64,000 nucleotides of DNA from Sphingobium sp. WTD-1 (GCF_030128825.1 NZ_CP119127.1:4453501-4517500); one strand, 5' to 3'. Numbered from the stretch's first letter, positions 31,372 to 40,310 are shown. The notes: generated by a model from the letters alone, not told the origin. A program made the numbers and translations.

Positions 31372-32910
31372 TTATTTCCCCGCAGCGGCTGGTGCGCCAG
31401 CGGTCGGCGCGGCCGCCGCCACCTCATGCGTGCCGACCTTCAGCCCCTTGAGCTGGGCCAGGCGCGCGCGGAAGGCGGCCAGATCGCTGCCGGTCAGCTG
31501 CGCCGTCGTGGTGAACTTCACCGACAGCGGATTGACCACCTGGCCACCCCGATACAGCTCATAATGAAGATGCGGACCGGTCGACAGGCCGCTGGAACCG
31601 ACATAGCCGATCACCTGGCCGCGCCGCACCCGCTGGCCCGGTACCGCCGCGATCCGGCTCATATGGGCATAGCCGGTGGCCAGGCCGCCGCCATGGGAAA
31701 TGCGGACATAATTGCCATGGCCGCCATGGCGGCCGGCAAAGGCAACCACGCCATCGGTCACGGCATAGATGGGCGAACCATAGCGCGCGCCGAAATCGAT
31801 GCCGGCATGCATGCGGGTATAGCCCAGGATCGGATGGCGGCGCATGCCGAAGCCCGACGTCATTCGCCCGCCGTCGACCGGCGCGCCCAGCACGCCGCGT
31901 TTTTCGCCCACGCCCGATGCCTCGAACCATTCGGTGCGGCCGTCGCTGGTCCATTTCAGCATGTCGACCGCCTTGCCCCGCGCCCGGCGGAAACCGGCGT
32001 AGAGCAGCTCGCCGACCTCGACATCGCCGGTTTCGGCGCGATGATATTCGGTGATGATGTCATAGCGGTCGCCTGCGCCGATCGATCCCAGATCGACCTG
32101 CTTGGCAATCACCCGCAGGAAGGCCTGCACCGCCTTGGGCGGCGCGCCGGCGGCGCGGGCCGAGCGATAGATGCTGTCGCCGACCACGCCCTGGATGCGC
32201 AGTGGGGTATTGTCGACGCGAATGGGCACGCGCGTCACCTGCAGCACGCCGCCGACCCGGTTGAGTTCGACCGCCAGGTCGAGCCGCGCGCGGAAATTGA
32301 GCTTGTCGAGCGGCCGGGGCGACGTGCGGCTGGCACGCCGGCCCAGGATGATGTCGAGCCGGGTGCCCGGCTTCACGCCTGCGCCGATGTCGCCGCCGAC
32401 CATGCTGGTCACGGTCGCGACATCGCCGCTGCTGACGCCGGCACGCGACAAGGCGCGAGCCAGCGTGTCGCTGCTGCCGATCTGGGCATTGAGTTCGATC
32501 TGCGGGCGCTCGGGCGTTTCCTTGAGCGGCTGCACCGCGTCGATCGCGCCCATCCGCCGGCCGCTGTCCGCGCCCAGCGCCAGCGGCGTGATCATCTGGC
32601 TGCGCACCTCGTCATATTGCGCTGGCGTCAGCAGGGGTTCGGGCGCGCCGGGCACCGGCTGGAAACCGGGCGAGAGATAGAGGGCGGTGGCGCACAGGCC
32701 AAAACAGGTGGCAAGGCCGCGAAACCAGGTAAGGCTGCCGACATTCTGCCCCAGGTCCGGGACCAGATTGACGTCCTCTGCCCAGTCGCGCAGGCGCGTG
32801 CGCCAGTCGCGCGGCACCGCCGGTCGCTGCAGGCTGTCCGCCAGCCATAGCGACATGGACGCGCCACCGTGCTGAAAACCCGACTGATTATCCTGGAACA
32901 AAAGCCGCAA
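31372..32910 (-). CDS. M23-family (LytM-like) peptidoglycan endopeptidase
   Basis: Envelope protein of up to 512 residues. A basic N-terminal segment and one membrane anchor (about 62-80) precede a long periplasmic region with a LysM/OapA-like part. The C-terminal LytM domain (about 355-460) has metal ligands in MHAGIDFG and HLHYEL. These enzymes cut peptide cross-links in peptidoglycan or activate amidases during division. The longest frame starts with TTG at 32910; ATG at 32856 is an alternative. A perfect CtrA-type box lies 83 nt upstream of the TTG. Confidence 0.88.
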   Translation of the reverse strand: MRLLFQDNQSGFQHGGASMSLWLADSLQRPAVPRDWRTRLRDWAEDVNLVPDLGQNVGSLTWFRGLATCFGLCATALYLSPGFQPVPGAPEPLLTPAQYDEVRSQMITPLALGADSGRRMGAIDAVQPLKETPERPQIELNAQIGSSDTLARALSRAGVSSGDVATVTSMVGGDIGAGVKPGTRLDIILGRRASRTSPRPLDKLNFRARLDLAVELNRVGGVLQVTRVPIRVDNTPLRIQGVVGDSIYRSARAAGAPPKAVQAFLRVIAKQVDLGSIGAGDRYDIITEYHRAETGDVEVGELLYAGFRRARGKAVDMLKWTSDGRTEWFEASGVGEKRGVLGAPVDGGRMTSGFGMRRHPILGYTRMHAGIDFGARYGSPIYAVTDGVVAFAGRHGGHGNYVRISHGGGLATGYAHMSRIAAVPGQRVRRGQVIGYVGSSGLSTGPHLHYELYRGGQVVNPLSVKFTTTAQLTGSDLAAFRARLAQLKGLKVGTHEVAAAAPTAGAPAAAGK

Positions 32911-32992
32911 CCCCCGGGGTGCTTTTTATCGCATCGCCAACGCAATGGTCCGCGCGCCATGCGTCGGACCGCACCCTTGTGAACGCGCAGGG

Positions 32993-33007
32993 TTAAAGTC
33001 AATTTAA
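32993..33007. promoter_or_regulatory. Perfect CtrA-type binding site (TTAA-N7-TTAA)
   Basis: TTAA at 32993-32996, seven bases, then TTAA at 33004-33007 match the full CtrA recognition sequence of alphaproteobacteria. It lies in the 231-nt divergent region between the M23 peptidase and the helicase, nearer the peptidase. AT-rich 4+4 matches are rare in this GC-rich DNA. An additional half-site (TTAACC) lies at 33067. Confidence 0.5.
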
Positions 33008-33141
33008 GACGCCGCCATGACGCGCGCCACTGCGACGAAACGTGCCCATGGCCGGGCAGAGTCCCGTTAACCAACGGAACATCGGGCCGATCGCGCAAAG
33101 TCCTTGCCCTGCCCGCCATCCTGCACGACATAGACCCCATC

Positions 33142-36066
33142 ATGGCCCAGTTCGCCCGTTCGCCCGTCACCGCTGTGCTGGGCCCCACCAATACCGGCAA
33201 GACCCATCTCGCCGTCGAGCGCATGTGCGGCCATTCGAGCGGCATGATGGGCTTTCCGCTGCGCCTGCTGGCGCGCGAAGTCTATGACCGCGTCGTCGCG
33301 ATCAAGGGCGCGCAACAGGTCGCCCTCATCACCGGCGAAGAAAAGATCGTGCCACCGGGCGCGCGCTATTTCCTCTGCACCGCCGAATCCATGCCGATCA
33401 GTGGCGGCAGGGAAGCCGCTGCGATGACCGGCGGCCTCAGCGATTTCGCCTTTGTCGCGCTGGACGAGGCGCAACTGGGCGCCGATCCCGAACGTGGCCA
33501 TATCTTCACCGACCGCATCCTGCGCGCCCGCGGCCGGGAAGAAACGATGATCCTAGGTTCCGCCAGCATCGCCAAGACAGTCAAGAGCCTGGTCCCGGAG
33601 GTCGAGATCATCGGCCGGCCGCGCTTTTCCACCCTCTCCTATGCCGGTGCCAAGAAGCTGTCGCGCCTGCCCCGCCGCTCCGCCATCGTCGCCTTCTCGG
33701 CCGAGGAAGTCTATGCCGTGGCGGAAATGCTGCGCCGCTTCCGGGGTGGCGCGGCGGTAGTGATGGGCGCCCTGTCGCCGCGCACCCGCAACGCCCAGGT
33801 GCAGATGTTCCTGAATGGCGACGTCGATTATCTGGTGGCCACCGACGCGATCGGCATGGGCCTCAATCTCGACGTCGCCCATGTCGCCTTCGCCTCGCTG
33901 CGCAAGTTCGATGGTCGCCGCTCGCGCCGGCTGACGGTCGCCGAAATGGCCCAGATCGCCGGCCGCGCCGGGCGCCATCACAAGGACGGCACCTTCGGCA
34001 GCCTGGGGTCGGAGGATGGCGACGCCGCCTTCACGCCGGAAGAGATAGAGGCGATCGAGGCGCATCGCTTTCCGTCCGTCGACCAGCTTTTCTGGCGCGA
34101 CGGCGTGCCGCGCACCGACAGCATCGATCATCTGATCATCGACCTGGAGGCGCGGCCCGACCGCCCGGAACTGCGCGCCGCGCCGCAGGCGGTCGACCTG
34201 GCCGTGCTGCGCCGCATGGCCGAAGATCCCGAGGTCCAGACCCGTGTCCGCTCCAAGCGCGATGTCGAACGGCTCTGGGCCGCCTGTGGCCTGCCCGATT
34301 TCCAGAAGCTGGGCGCGGAACATCATGCCCGTACCGTGGCGCGCATCTGGCGTTTCATCGCCGGCAATGGTTCGGGCTTTGGCGGCCATATCCCGCGCGA
34401 CTGGTTCGCCCAGCAGATCGCCCGCCTCGATTCGGTCCAGGGCGATATCGACACCTTGTCGGGCCGGATCGCCGCCGCGCGCACCTGGTCCTATATCGCC
34501 CATCGTCCCGACTGGCTGGCCAATCCGGTGGAGATGGCCGAACGCACGCGCATGCTGGAAGAAAAGCTGTCCGATGCGCTGCATGCAGCCCTGACGCAGC
34601 GTTTCGTGGACCGACGCACCTCTGTTCTGCTAAGGGATATCGGACAGAATGCGAGCAATCTGCCGGTCACGGTCGACCCGGATGGGACGGTCTGCGTCGA
34701 TGGCGAGACGATCGGGCGACTTGACGGATTTCGTTTCTCAGTCGATCCCGCTACGCGACTCCAGGACAGAAAGCTGTTGCTGGCGGCGGCGGAAAGGCGC
34801 CTTGGAAAGGTATTACGAGTGAAGGCTGACGAATTGATGAGCGCTGCGGATACGGATTTCGCGCTCATGGACGATGCGGGACAGACGCCGGGCATCGCCT
34901 GGCAGGGAACCCCGGTCGCAACGCTGATGGCGGGCGCAGGCCTGCTCGCGCCCGAAATCCGGCTCGATCGCGCGCTCGCCGCGCTGGGCCCGGATGTGCA
35001 GAAGCAGGTGACGACCCGTCTGGCGACCTGGTTCGAGGCGCAGAAGCAGAAGCATCTGCTGCCGCTGGTCAAGATGAGCGAAAGCGCTGCCGATCCGGCC
35101 GTGCCTGCCGTCGTCCGCGCGGTCTTCGCCCAGCTGGCCGATGCCGGCGGCGTCGCGCCGCGACTCGACCTTGATTCGGCGCTCGGCCATCTCGACAAGG
35201 ATCAGCGCCATCTGCTGCGCCGCGCCGGCATCGATATCGGCGTGCTCGACCTCTATCATCCCGGCCTGTTGAAGCCGGGCGCGGCGCGCTGGCGCGCGGC
35301 GCTGCAGGCGGCGCGCATCGGCAAGCCCTGCCTGCCGCTGCCCCAGCCGGGCCTGACCCTGATCCCGACCGGCGACAAGCCCCAGGAAATGGGCGCGCGC
35401 ATCGCCGGCTTCCGCAGCTTCGGTCCGCAGATGCTGCGTATCGACATGGCCGAGCGCATGGCCCGCACCGCGCATGAGACGATCGCGAAGAATGAGCCGT
35501 TCAGCGCGCTCAGCCCACAGATCGTGTCGCTGGGCCTCAGCGAAGAGGCGTTCCTGCAACTGATGCGCGCCGCCGGCTTCCGCCCGATCGACCCGGTGCC
35601 GACCCCGGCGCCCGTCGCCGAGATGCCGGCCGAAGCCGCGCCCGCCGTGGAAGGCACGGACGTGGCCGAAGCGACCGACGCCGCGCCTGAAGCAGCAGCG
35701 GAAGCTGTTACCGAGGCCCCCGTCGAAGCGGCTGCCGAAGTGGCGACCGAAACCCCGGCCGAAGCGCCCGTCGCTGCCACCGGTGCCAACTGGGTGTTCA
35801 AGGGCCGACAGAAGGGTCGCCCGCAGGGCGATCGTGGCCCGCGCGCGCCCCGTCGCGACCAGCAGCAGCGCCCCGAAGGCAAATTTGCCGGCAAGAGCGA
35901 CAATCGTGGCGAAGGTCGTGGCGGCAAGGGCGGCGATCGCGGCCCGCGCAAGGGTGGCGACCGCGACGATAATCGCGCGCCGCGCGCCACCCCCGCCAGC
36001 CACAAGGCCGCAACCAGCAACCATGCCTTTGCCGGCCTGGCCGAACTGCTGGGGCGCAATGGCTGA
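33142..36066 (+). CDS. Suv3-like superfamily 2 RNA helicase with disordered RG-rich tail
   Basis: ATP-dependent helicase of 974 residues related to mitochondrial Suv3. Walker A is GPTNTGKTH (14-22), the DExH-type motif is DEAQ (108-111), and the C-terminal helicase lobe has TDAIGMGLNLDV and QIAGRAGR. A large alpha-helical middle region follows. From about 830 the protein is an acidic Ala/Glu/Pro repeat region, then a Gly/Arg/Lys/Asp-rich tail, probably RNA-binding. Family knowledge points to RNA turnover. The segment 34610-34900 uses codons that are rare elsewhere here. It ends in an 8-nt overlap with a possible upstream start of the S4 gene. Confidence 0.9.
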   Translation: MAQFARSPVTAVLGPTNTGKTHLAVERMCGHSSGMMGFPLRLLAREVYDRVVAIKGAQQVALITGEEKIVPPGARYFLCTAESMPISGGREAAAMTGGLSDFAFVALDEAQLGADPERGHIFTDRILRARGREETMILGSASIAKTVKSLVPEVEIIGRPRFSTLSYAGAKKLSRLPRRSAIVAFSAEEVYAVAEMLRRFRGGAAVVMGALSPRTRNAQVQMFLNGDVDYLVATDAIGMGLNLDVAHVAFASLRKFDGRRSRRLTVAEMAQIAGRAGRHHKDGTFGSLGSEDGDAAFTPEEIEAIEAHRFPSVDQLFWRDGVPRTDSIDHLIIDLEARPDRPELRAAPQAVDLAVLRRMAEDPEVQTRVRSKRDVERLWAACGLPDFQKLGAEHHARTVARIWRFIAGNGSGFGGHIPRDWFAQQIARLDSVQGDIDTLSGRIAAARTWSYIAHRPDWLANPVEMAERTRMLEEKLSDALHAALTQRFVDRRTSVLLRDIGQNASNLPVTVDPDGTVCVDGETIGRLDGFRFSVDPATRLQDRKLLLAAAERRLGKVLRVKADELMSAADTDFALMDDAGQTPGIAWQGTPVATLMAGAGLLAPEIRLDRALAALGPDVQKQVTTRLATWFEAQKQKHLLPLVKMSESAADPAVPAVVRAVFAQLADAGGVAPRLDLDSALGHLDKDQRHLLRRAGIDIGVLDLYHPGLLKPGAARWRAALQAARIGKPCLPLPQPGLTLIPTGDKPQEMGARIAGFRSFGPQMLRIDMAERMARTAHETIAKNEPFSALSPQIVSLGLSEEAFLQLMRAAGFRPIDPVPTPAPVAEMPAEAAPAVEGTDVAEATDAAPEAAAEAVTEAPVEAAAEVATETPAEAPVAATGANWVFKGRQKGRPQGDRGPRAPRRDQQQRPEGKFAGKSDNRGEGRGGKGGDRGPRKGGDRDDNRAPRATPASHKAATSNHAFAGLAELLGRNG

Positions 36067-36085
36067 CCCCAAGGGGGCCATGACA

Positions 36086-36370
36086 ATGCCAGGGATGGGC
36101 GTCGGCCCGTCCCTGCGCATCGACAAATATCTGTGGTTCGCGCGCCTGTCGAAAAGCCGCTCGACCGCGCAGAAGCTGGCCGAGGACGGCCATATCCGCC
36201 TCAATGGCCGGCGCATCGATCGGTCCCATGCGCCGGTGCGCGCCGGCGACCTCATCACCTTTCCCCACGCCGCCGGCGTCCGCGTCGTCCGCGTGATCCA
36301 GTTGCCCACCCGGCGCGGCCCCGCGCCCGAGGCGCAGGCCTGCTATGAGGAATTGACGGTCGGCAGTTGA
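36086..36370 (+). CDS. S4-domain RNA-binding protein (Hsp15-like)
   Basis: A 94-residue protein made almost entirely of one S4 domain (SLRIDKYLWFARLSKSRSTA, then GHIRLNGRRIDRS and VRAGDLITF). Hsp15 rescues stalled 50S subunits with attached nascent chains; the same role is possible. AAGGGGG lies 9 nt before the ATG at 36086. An ATG at 36059 that overlaps the helicase stop is the main alternative. Directly follows the helicase, so the two may act together in RNA quality control. Confidence 0.85.
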   Translation: MPGMGVGPSLRIDKYLWFARLSKSRSTAQKLAEDGHIRLNGRRIDRSHAPVRAGDLITFPHAAGVRVVRVIQLPTRRGPAPEAQACYEELTVGS

Positions 36371-36383
36371 TCTCGCCGCTGGC

Positions 36384-37175
36384 TCAGAACCGGTAGGCGA
36401 GCGCCAGGAAGCCGTTCGGCCGCGTCGCATGCTCGACCAGCGGGCTGTCCTTGACCCGGCCGAGCAGGCTGGTCGCCCCGACCGATCCGGTCACGCTCCA
36501 GCGGCTATCGAGCCGATAGACGATGTTGAGCAGCGCGGAGATGTCCTTGAACCCTGCCTTGCCGCGATATTGGTCCAGTCCGGACGCAGCGGCCTCGCGC
36601 GTATTCACCCCGAAATAGCCGTCCATATGCTTGCCGTCGGCAAAACTGGTGGCGATCGAGGGGGTGATGATGAGCTTGGGATTGAGGATGACCGGATAGG
36701 ACAGGCTGGCGTCAGCGATCAAGCCGCCGGTGCTGCCGGCAATGCCCTGCGTCGCGCCCAGCGTCGCCACCACGCCGCCGCCGGTCAGATTGGCGAATAT
36801 GCGCCCGCCCACGCCCCAGGACAGCCGATCGACGCCCGTGGGCACGTCGCGCCGGCGATAGCCGGGCATCGGGGTGACGCCCGCGCCGATGGTCAGCGCC
36901 CGGTCATCGACCAGATTGAGCCCCACGCCATTGCGGAAATTGGCAAAGAAGCGCCCCTCGACAATGTCGATCGCCGGCAGCGGCAGCACGCGATAATCGT
37001 CGGCGCCCTGATAGACCGGCGTCACCGCCGCACCCAGGCCGATGACGATCCGGTCCTTGCTCGGCTGCCCGACCGACTGGCGCGAACTGCTGAGATCCTG
37101 CGCCTTGACTGCCACCTGCGCGGCTGCGCCCATGGCGAGGAGCGTCATGCTCCATCGGGCTATCGTCCTTGTCAT
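36384..37175 (-). CDS. MipA/OmpV-family outer-membrane protein
   Basis: A 263-residue barrel with a signal peptide (MTLLAMGAAAQVAVKAQ). The family features are GLGAAVTPVYQGADDYRVLPLPAIDI, repeated Gly-rich strands, an N-terminal half with short loops and a terminal Phe (FLALAYRF). MipA interacts with MltA and PBP1b in E. coli, but most family members are of unknown role. It is on the opposite strand between the S4 gene and fdxA, splitting a set of genes that are usually adjacent. Confidence 0.87.
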   Translation of the reverse strand: MTRTIARWSMTLLAMGAAAQVAVKAQDLSSSRQSVGQPSKDRIVIGLGAAVTPVYQGADDYRVLPLPAIDIVEGRFFANFRNGVGLNLVDDRALTIGAGVTPMPGYRRRDVPTGVDRLSWGVGGRIFANLTGGGVVATLGATQGIAGSTGGLIADASLSYPVILNPKLIITPSIATSFADGKHMDGYFGVNTREAAASGLDQYRGKAGFKDISALLNIVYRLDSRWSVTGSVGATSLLGRVKDSPLVEHATRPNGFLALAYRF

Positions 37176-37529
37176 TCTCTGCTTCCCTGTCGATGCTGGA
37201 TGCCCGTTGCACAGGCATCATGGCGCGGCCCACAGAACCGGCGTCCGATCGCGGCGAGGATAATTTCGACGAAACACACTGTAAAGACGGGATAATATTT
37301 CCAATCCGTGACAAGTTCAGGTGCCAGCCTCGCCCATCCCGTCCAATCGCCGTCCCGAAGAGACGATGCCGCGCGCCTCACATCGATCATTCGGCCGCGA
37401 CATGGGCGCGCGTGCAAGGCGTCGGCCGAAAACCGCCCTTAAAGCCCGGTCAACATTATCCTCATTGACCTTCGGCGCACCTAAGCATAGCAGGGCCGCC
37501 GCTGTCGTAACCCAAAGAGTGCCCTGACA
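37176..37529. other. Intergenic region between MipA-family gene and fdxA
   Basis: These 354 bp carry no open frame with coding character. They must hold the divergent promoters of the MipA gene and fdxA. A near-match to a CtrA box (TTAA-N7-TCAA, 37439-37453) lies 77 nt before fdxA. The DNA is more AT-rich than the surrounding genes. Confidence 0.5.
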
Positions 37530-37868
37530 ATGACCTATGTCGTGACCGACAACTGCATCCGCTGCAAATATATGGATTGCGTCGAGGTCTGCCCCGTGGA
37601 CTGTTTCTACGAGGGCGAGAACATGCTGGTCATCAATCCCAATGAGTGCATCGACTGCGGCGTGTGCGAACCGGAATGCCCGGCCGAGGCGATCCTGCCC
37701 GATACCGAGAACGGCCTCGAAAAGTGGCTGGAACTCAACACCAAATATTCGGCCGAATGGCCCAACATCACGGTCAAGGGCGAGGCCCCGGCCGACGCCG
37801 ACGCGATGAGCGGCGTGGAGAACAAGCTGGAGCAGTTCTTCTCGCCCGAACCCGGCCAGGGCAGCTGA
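37530..37868 (+). CDS. fdxA: 7Fe-8S ferredoxin
   Basis: Small electron carrier of 112 residues with [3Fe-4S] and [4Fe-4S] clusters. The first motif is [17 protein letters not shown], with the spacing of the FdxA type, and the second is [12 protein letters not shown]. The C-terminal extension of about 50 residues is typical of Azotobacter-type FdI/FdxA. It precedes carD, an order I recall as common in alphaproteobacteria. Redox partner unknown. Confidence 0.94.
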   Translation: MTYVVTDNCIRCKYMDCVEVCPVDCFYEGENMLVINPNECIDCGVCEPECPAEAILPDTENGLEKWLELNTKYSAEWPNITVKGEAPADADAMSGVENKLEQFFSPEPGQGS

Positions 37869-37879
37869 TCGATATTATC

Positions 37880-37942
37880 CTGCGCCATCAAGGCGCAGCG
37901 TCCCATTTTGTGCCGCACCCCCAGACTTTGTGTCCGGGGGTG
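37880..37942 (+). terminator. Two stem-loops after fdxA
   Basis: CTGCGCC-ATCAA-GGCGCAG (37880-37898) and CACCCCC...GGGGGTG (37916-37922 and 37936-37942, with an inner GAC/GTC pair) follow the fdxA stop. The second is followed by GCAATTTTG. One or both probably end fdxA transcription before carD. Confidence 0.55.
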
Positions 37943-38114
37943 GCAATTTTGTTACGAATCTGCTAAATAGCGCCCAGCGGACGAACATGGTCGCGTTCGT
38001 CCTGGAGTATTCGCATCATGTCTTGACGGTGACGCCGCGGACTTTCCCCGACTCGTGCCCCTGCTGCACCTGCCCCGCGACGGCCCGTTCCCCGGTTGAA
38101 TAGAAAGGTTTCAA

Positions 38115-38642
38115 ATGGCTGCCAAGGCGCTGTCCTTTGACGTTGGTGATTATGTCGTTTACCCCAAGCACGGCGTGGGCCGTGTGATCGAACTCCAAAA
38201 GGAGCAGATCGCGGGCATGGAACTGGAGCTGTATGTGCTCCGTTTCGAAAAGGAGCGCATGACGCTGCGCGTTCCCACCAACAAGGCCGAAGGCGTCGGC
38301 ATGCGCAAGCTGTCCTCCAACAAGACGCTGGAGGAATCGATGGAAACCCTGAAGGGCAAGCCCAAGGTCAAGCGCACCATGTGGTCGCGCCGCGCCCAGG
38401 AATATGAAGCGAAGATCAATTCGGGCGATCTGGTGTCGATCGCCGAAGTGACCCGCGACCTGTTCCGTGCCGACGACCAGCCCGAGCAGAGCTATTCCGA
38501 GCGCCAGATCTTCGAGGCCGCTTCCAGCCGCCTCGCCCGCGAACTCGCCGCGATGGAAGAGACCGACGAGCCTACCGCGCTGCAGAAGATCCTGCGCATC
38601 CTCAATGAGGCCGCGCCGAAATATGCCAAGGTCGAAGGCTGA
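38115..38642 (+). CDS. carD: CarD-family transcription regulator
   Basis: RNA-polymerase-binding regulator of 175 residues. The N-terminal CarD/TRCF-RID domain (about 8-60, FDVGDYVVYPKHGVGRVIEL) contacts the beta subunit. The C-terminal helical domain (about 65-165) with WSRRAQEYEAKINSGDLVSI binds DNA at the upstream edge of the -10 element. CarD stabilises open complexes, especially at rRNA promoters. AAAGG lies 6 nt before the ATG. It has its own 246-nt upstream region and a hairpin terminator. Confidence 0.95.
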   Translation: MAAKALSFDVGDYVVYPKHGVGRVIELQKEQIAGMELELYVLRFEKERMTLRVPTNKAEGVGMRKLSSNKTLEESMETLKGKPKVKRTMWSRRAQEYEAKINSGDLVSIAEVTRDLFRADDQPEQSYSERQIFEAASSRLARELAAMEETDEPTALQKILRILNEAAPKYAKVEG

Positions 38643-38672
38643 TCGCTTCGCCCCAACAGGCTGAAACATGAC

Positions 38673-38706
38673 GAAGGGCGCCCTCCCAAGGGGCGCCCTT
38701 CTTCGT
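38673..38706 (+). terminator. Hairpin terminator after carD
   Basis: 11-bp perfect stem GAAGGGCGCCC/GGGCGCCCTTC with a 7-nt loop, followed by TTCGTT, 31 nt past the carD stop. Confidence 0.75.
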
Positions 38707-38788
38707 TACCGCAGAGCCATTGCGGGAATCCCACCCTCGTCCGTTGACTCCCCCGAACCGTTCTTCAGGACGCATAGGGAACAGTCGC

Positions 38789-39946
38789 ATGATGGATCAG
38801 AATGACGCGCAGCAGGATCTGATCCAGCGCGGCTATTCGCGCCGCGACGCCGCCCGCATATTGGGCGTGCTGGGCGCGGGCGTGGCGGTCGCCACCGCCG
38901 GCACCCCGGTCTGGGCGCAGCGCAATGACGGCCCGGAAGAAGGCAATTTCCCCAAGGTGCGGATCGGCTCCAACGAATGCTGGACCGGCCCCTTCCCCGT
39001 CGCTCAGGCCGCCGCGGCGAAGATCGTCTCCCACGCCAATTTCTACCATCCCGGCACCGAAGTTACCGACTTCAAGAAGACGCTCGCGACCATCGAGGGC
39101 GTGCCGGTCGACCATGTCCTGCCCTGGCCGGGGTCCAGCGATCCGCTCTCGCGCATCGTCGTCGCCTTCTGCTCGCCGCAAAAGGGGCTGGTGACCGCCG
39201 ATGTCAGCTATGAACAGCCCTGGGGCACGGCGGAATGGGCCGGCGCCAAGGTGACGAAGGTGCCGCTGACGCCCGACTATCGCCACGACGTGAAGGCCAT
39301 GCTGACCGCCAATCCGGATGCCGGCCTCTATTATATCTGCTCGCCCAACAACCCCACCGGCACGCTGACGCCGCTGGCCGACATTGAATGGCTGGTCGTG
39401 AACAAGCCAGCCGGATCGATCGTCCTGGTGGACGAGGCCTATCTCCATTTCTCGCACGGCCAGTCGGCCGCGCCGCTGGTCGCGCAGGGCAAGGACGTGA
39501 TCGTGCTGCGCACCTTCTCCAAGCTGTTCGGCATGGCCGGCATGCGGCTGGGCGCCACCATCGCGCGGCCGGATCTGCATGCCAGGATGATGCGCTATGA
39601 TGGCAAGCGCATGTCGACCAACCTGCCCCTGCCCTCGGTCGTGTGCGGCACCGTGGCGCTGACGCAGAAGGCGCTGATCGAGCAGCGCCGGGCCGAGATG
39701 ATCGCGGCGCGCGACTTCACCTTCGCTCATCTCACCAAGCGCAGGGTCAAGTTCATTCCGTCGGACGCCAACATGTTCATGGTCGACTGGGGCAAGCCGG
39801 CAGCCGGGGTGCAGGCCCAGTTCCTGGCGGCGGGCGTCGGCATCGGCCGCAACTGGGCGCCCTGGCCCACCATGTCGCGCGTCACCGTCGGTTCCATGGC
39901 CGACATGCAGGCCTTCTGCGCCGCGCTCGACAGGATCATGGTCTGA
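38789..39946 (+). CDS. Tat-signal class I/II aminotransferase (HisC-like)
   Basis: PLP enzyme of 385 residues. The first 45 form a probable twin-arginine signal: SRRDAAR (17-23), a hydrophobic stretch LGVLGAGVAVATAGTPVWAQ and a cleavage-like end. The fold type I catalytic region follows: CSPNNPTGT, DEAY (215-218) and the PLP lysine Lys245 in TFSKLFGMAGMRLG. This resembles histidinol-phosphate aminotransferases, which are normally cytoplasmic. AGGGA lies 9 nt before the ATG at 38789. Single gene between carD and a convergent small-protein gene. Confidence 0.83.
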   Translation: MMDQNDAQQDLIQRGYSRRDAARILGVLGAGVAVATAGTPVWAQRNDGPEEGNFPKVRIGSNECWTGPFPVAQAAAAKIVSHANFYHPGTEVTDFKKTLATIEGVPVDHVLPWPGSSDPLSRIVVAFCSPQKGLVTADVSYEQPWGTAEWAGAKVTKVPLTPDYRHDVKAMLTANPDAGLYYICSPNNPTGTLTPLADIEWLVVNKPAGSIVLVDEAYLHFSHGQSAAPLVAQGKDVIVLRTFSKLFGMAGMRLGATIARPDLHARMMRYDGKRMSTNLPLPSVVCGTVALTQKALIEQRRAEMIAARDFTFAHLTKRRVKFIPSDANMFMVDWGKPAAGVQAQFLAAGVGIGRNWAPWPTMSRVTVGSMADMQAFCAALDRIMV

Positions 39947-39950
39947 AAAC

Positions 39951-39978
39951 GGGCCGGCTTCGCTGTGGAAGCCGGCCC
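39951..39978. terminator. Bidirectional hairpin between convergent genes
   Basis: 11-bp perfect stem GGGCCGGCTTC/GAAGCCGGCCC with a 6-nt loop, immediately after the aminotransferase stop and before the end of the convergent small gene. Confidence 0.6.
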
Positions 39979-39984
39979 GCTGGA

Positions 39985-40230
39985 TCAATTGCCCTTCACC
40001 GTATCAGCGGCATCCTTGGCGGCGTCGCCGACATCGCTCGCGGCCTGACCGACCTGGCTCGCCGCGCTCGACACCGCATCATCCTTGCGGGTCTGGCTGC
40101 TGATCAGGAAGAAGGCGGCAACCGCGACCACCACGACCAGCAACAGGATCGCGATGGTCGTGCCCCCGCCGCCGCTGCGCTTCTCGATGATGGTCGTCGT
40201 GGGCGCCGGGCGCTCCTGATAGTCTGCCAT
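39985..40230 (-). CDS. Small single-pass membrane protein
   Basis: An 81-residue protein. A short polar N-terminus with a GGGG hinge is followed by a strongly hydrophobic segment (about 26-45, IAILLLVVVVAVAAFFLISS). An Ala/Asp/Ser-rich amphipathic tail (SQVGQAASDVGDAAKDAADT) then repeats a small-x-x-small pattern, as in stress-related amphipathic helices. GAGGAG lies 8 nt before the ATG. The open frame continues far upstream, but that part is the shadow of the asparaginase-like gene. Function unknown. Confidence 0.72.
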   Translation of the reverse strand: MADYQERPAPTTTIIEKRSGGGGTTIAILLLVVVVAVAAFFLISSQTRKDDAVSSAASQVGQAASDVGDAAKDAADTVKGN

Positions 40231-40310
40231 ATATCGTCTCCTCTTTATCACCCCGTGGGGGCAACAATGCCGGAGCGTGACAAAGGTTTCAGAGCAACCG
40301 GCAGCCGGCC

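Noticed and set aside
37439..37453. TTAA-N7-TCAA before fdxA
   Set aside because: One mismatch in the second half-site and no further support. Noted in the intergenic entry but not claimed as a CtrA site.
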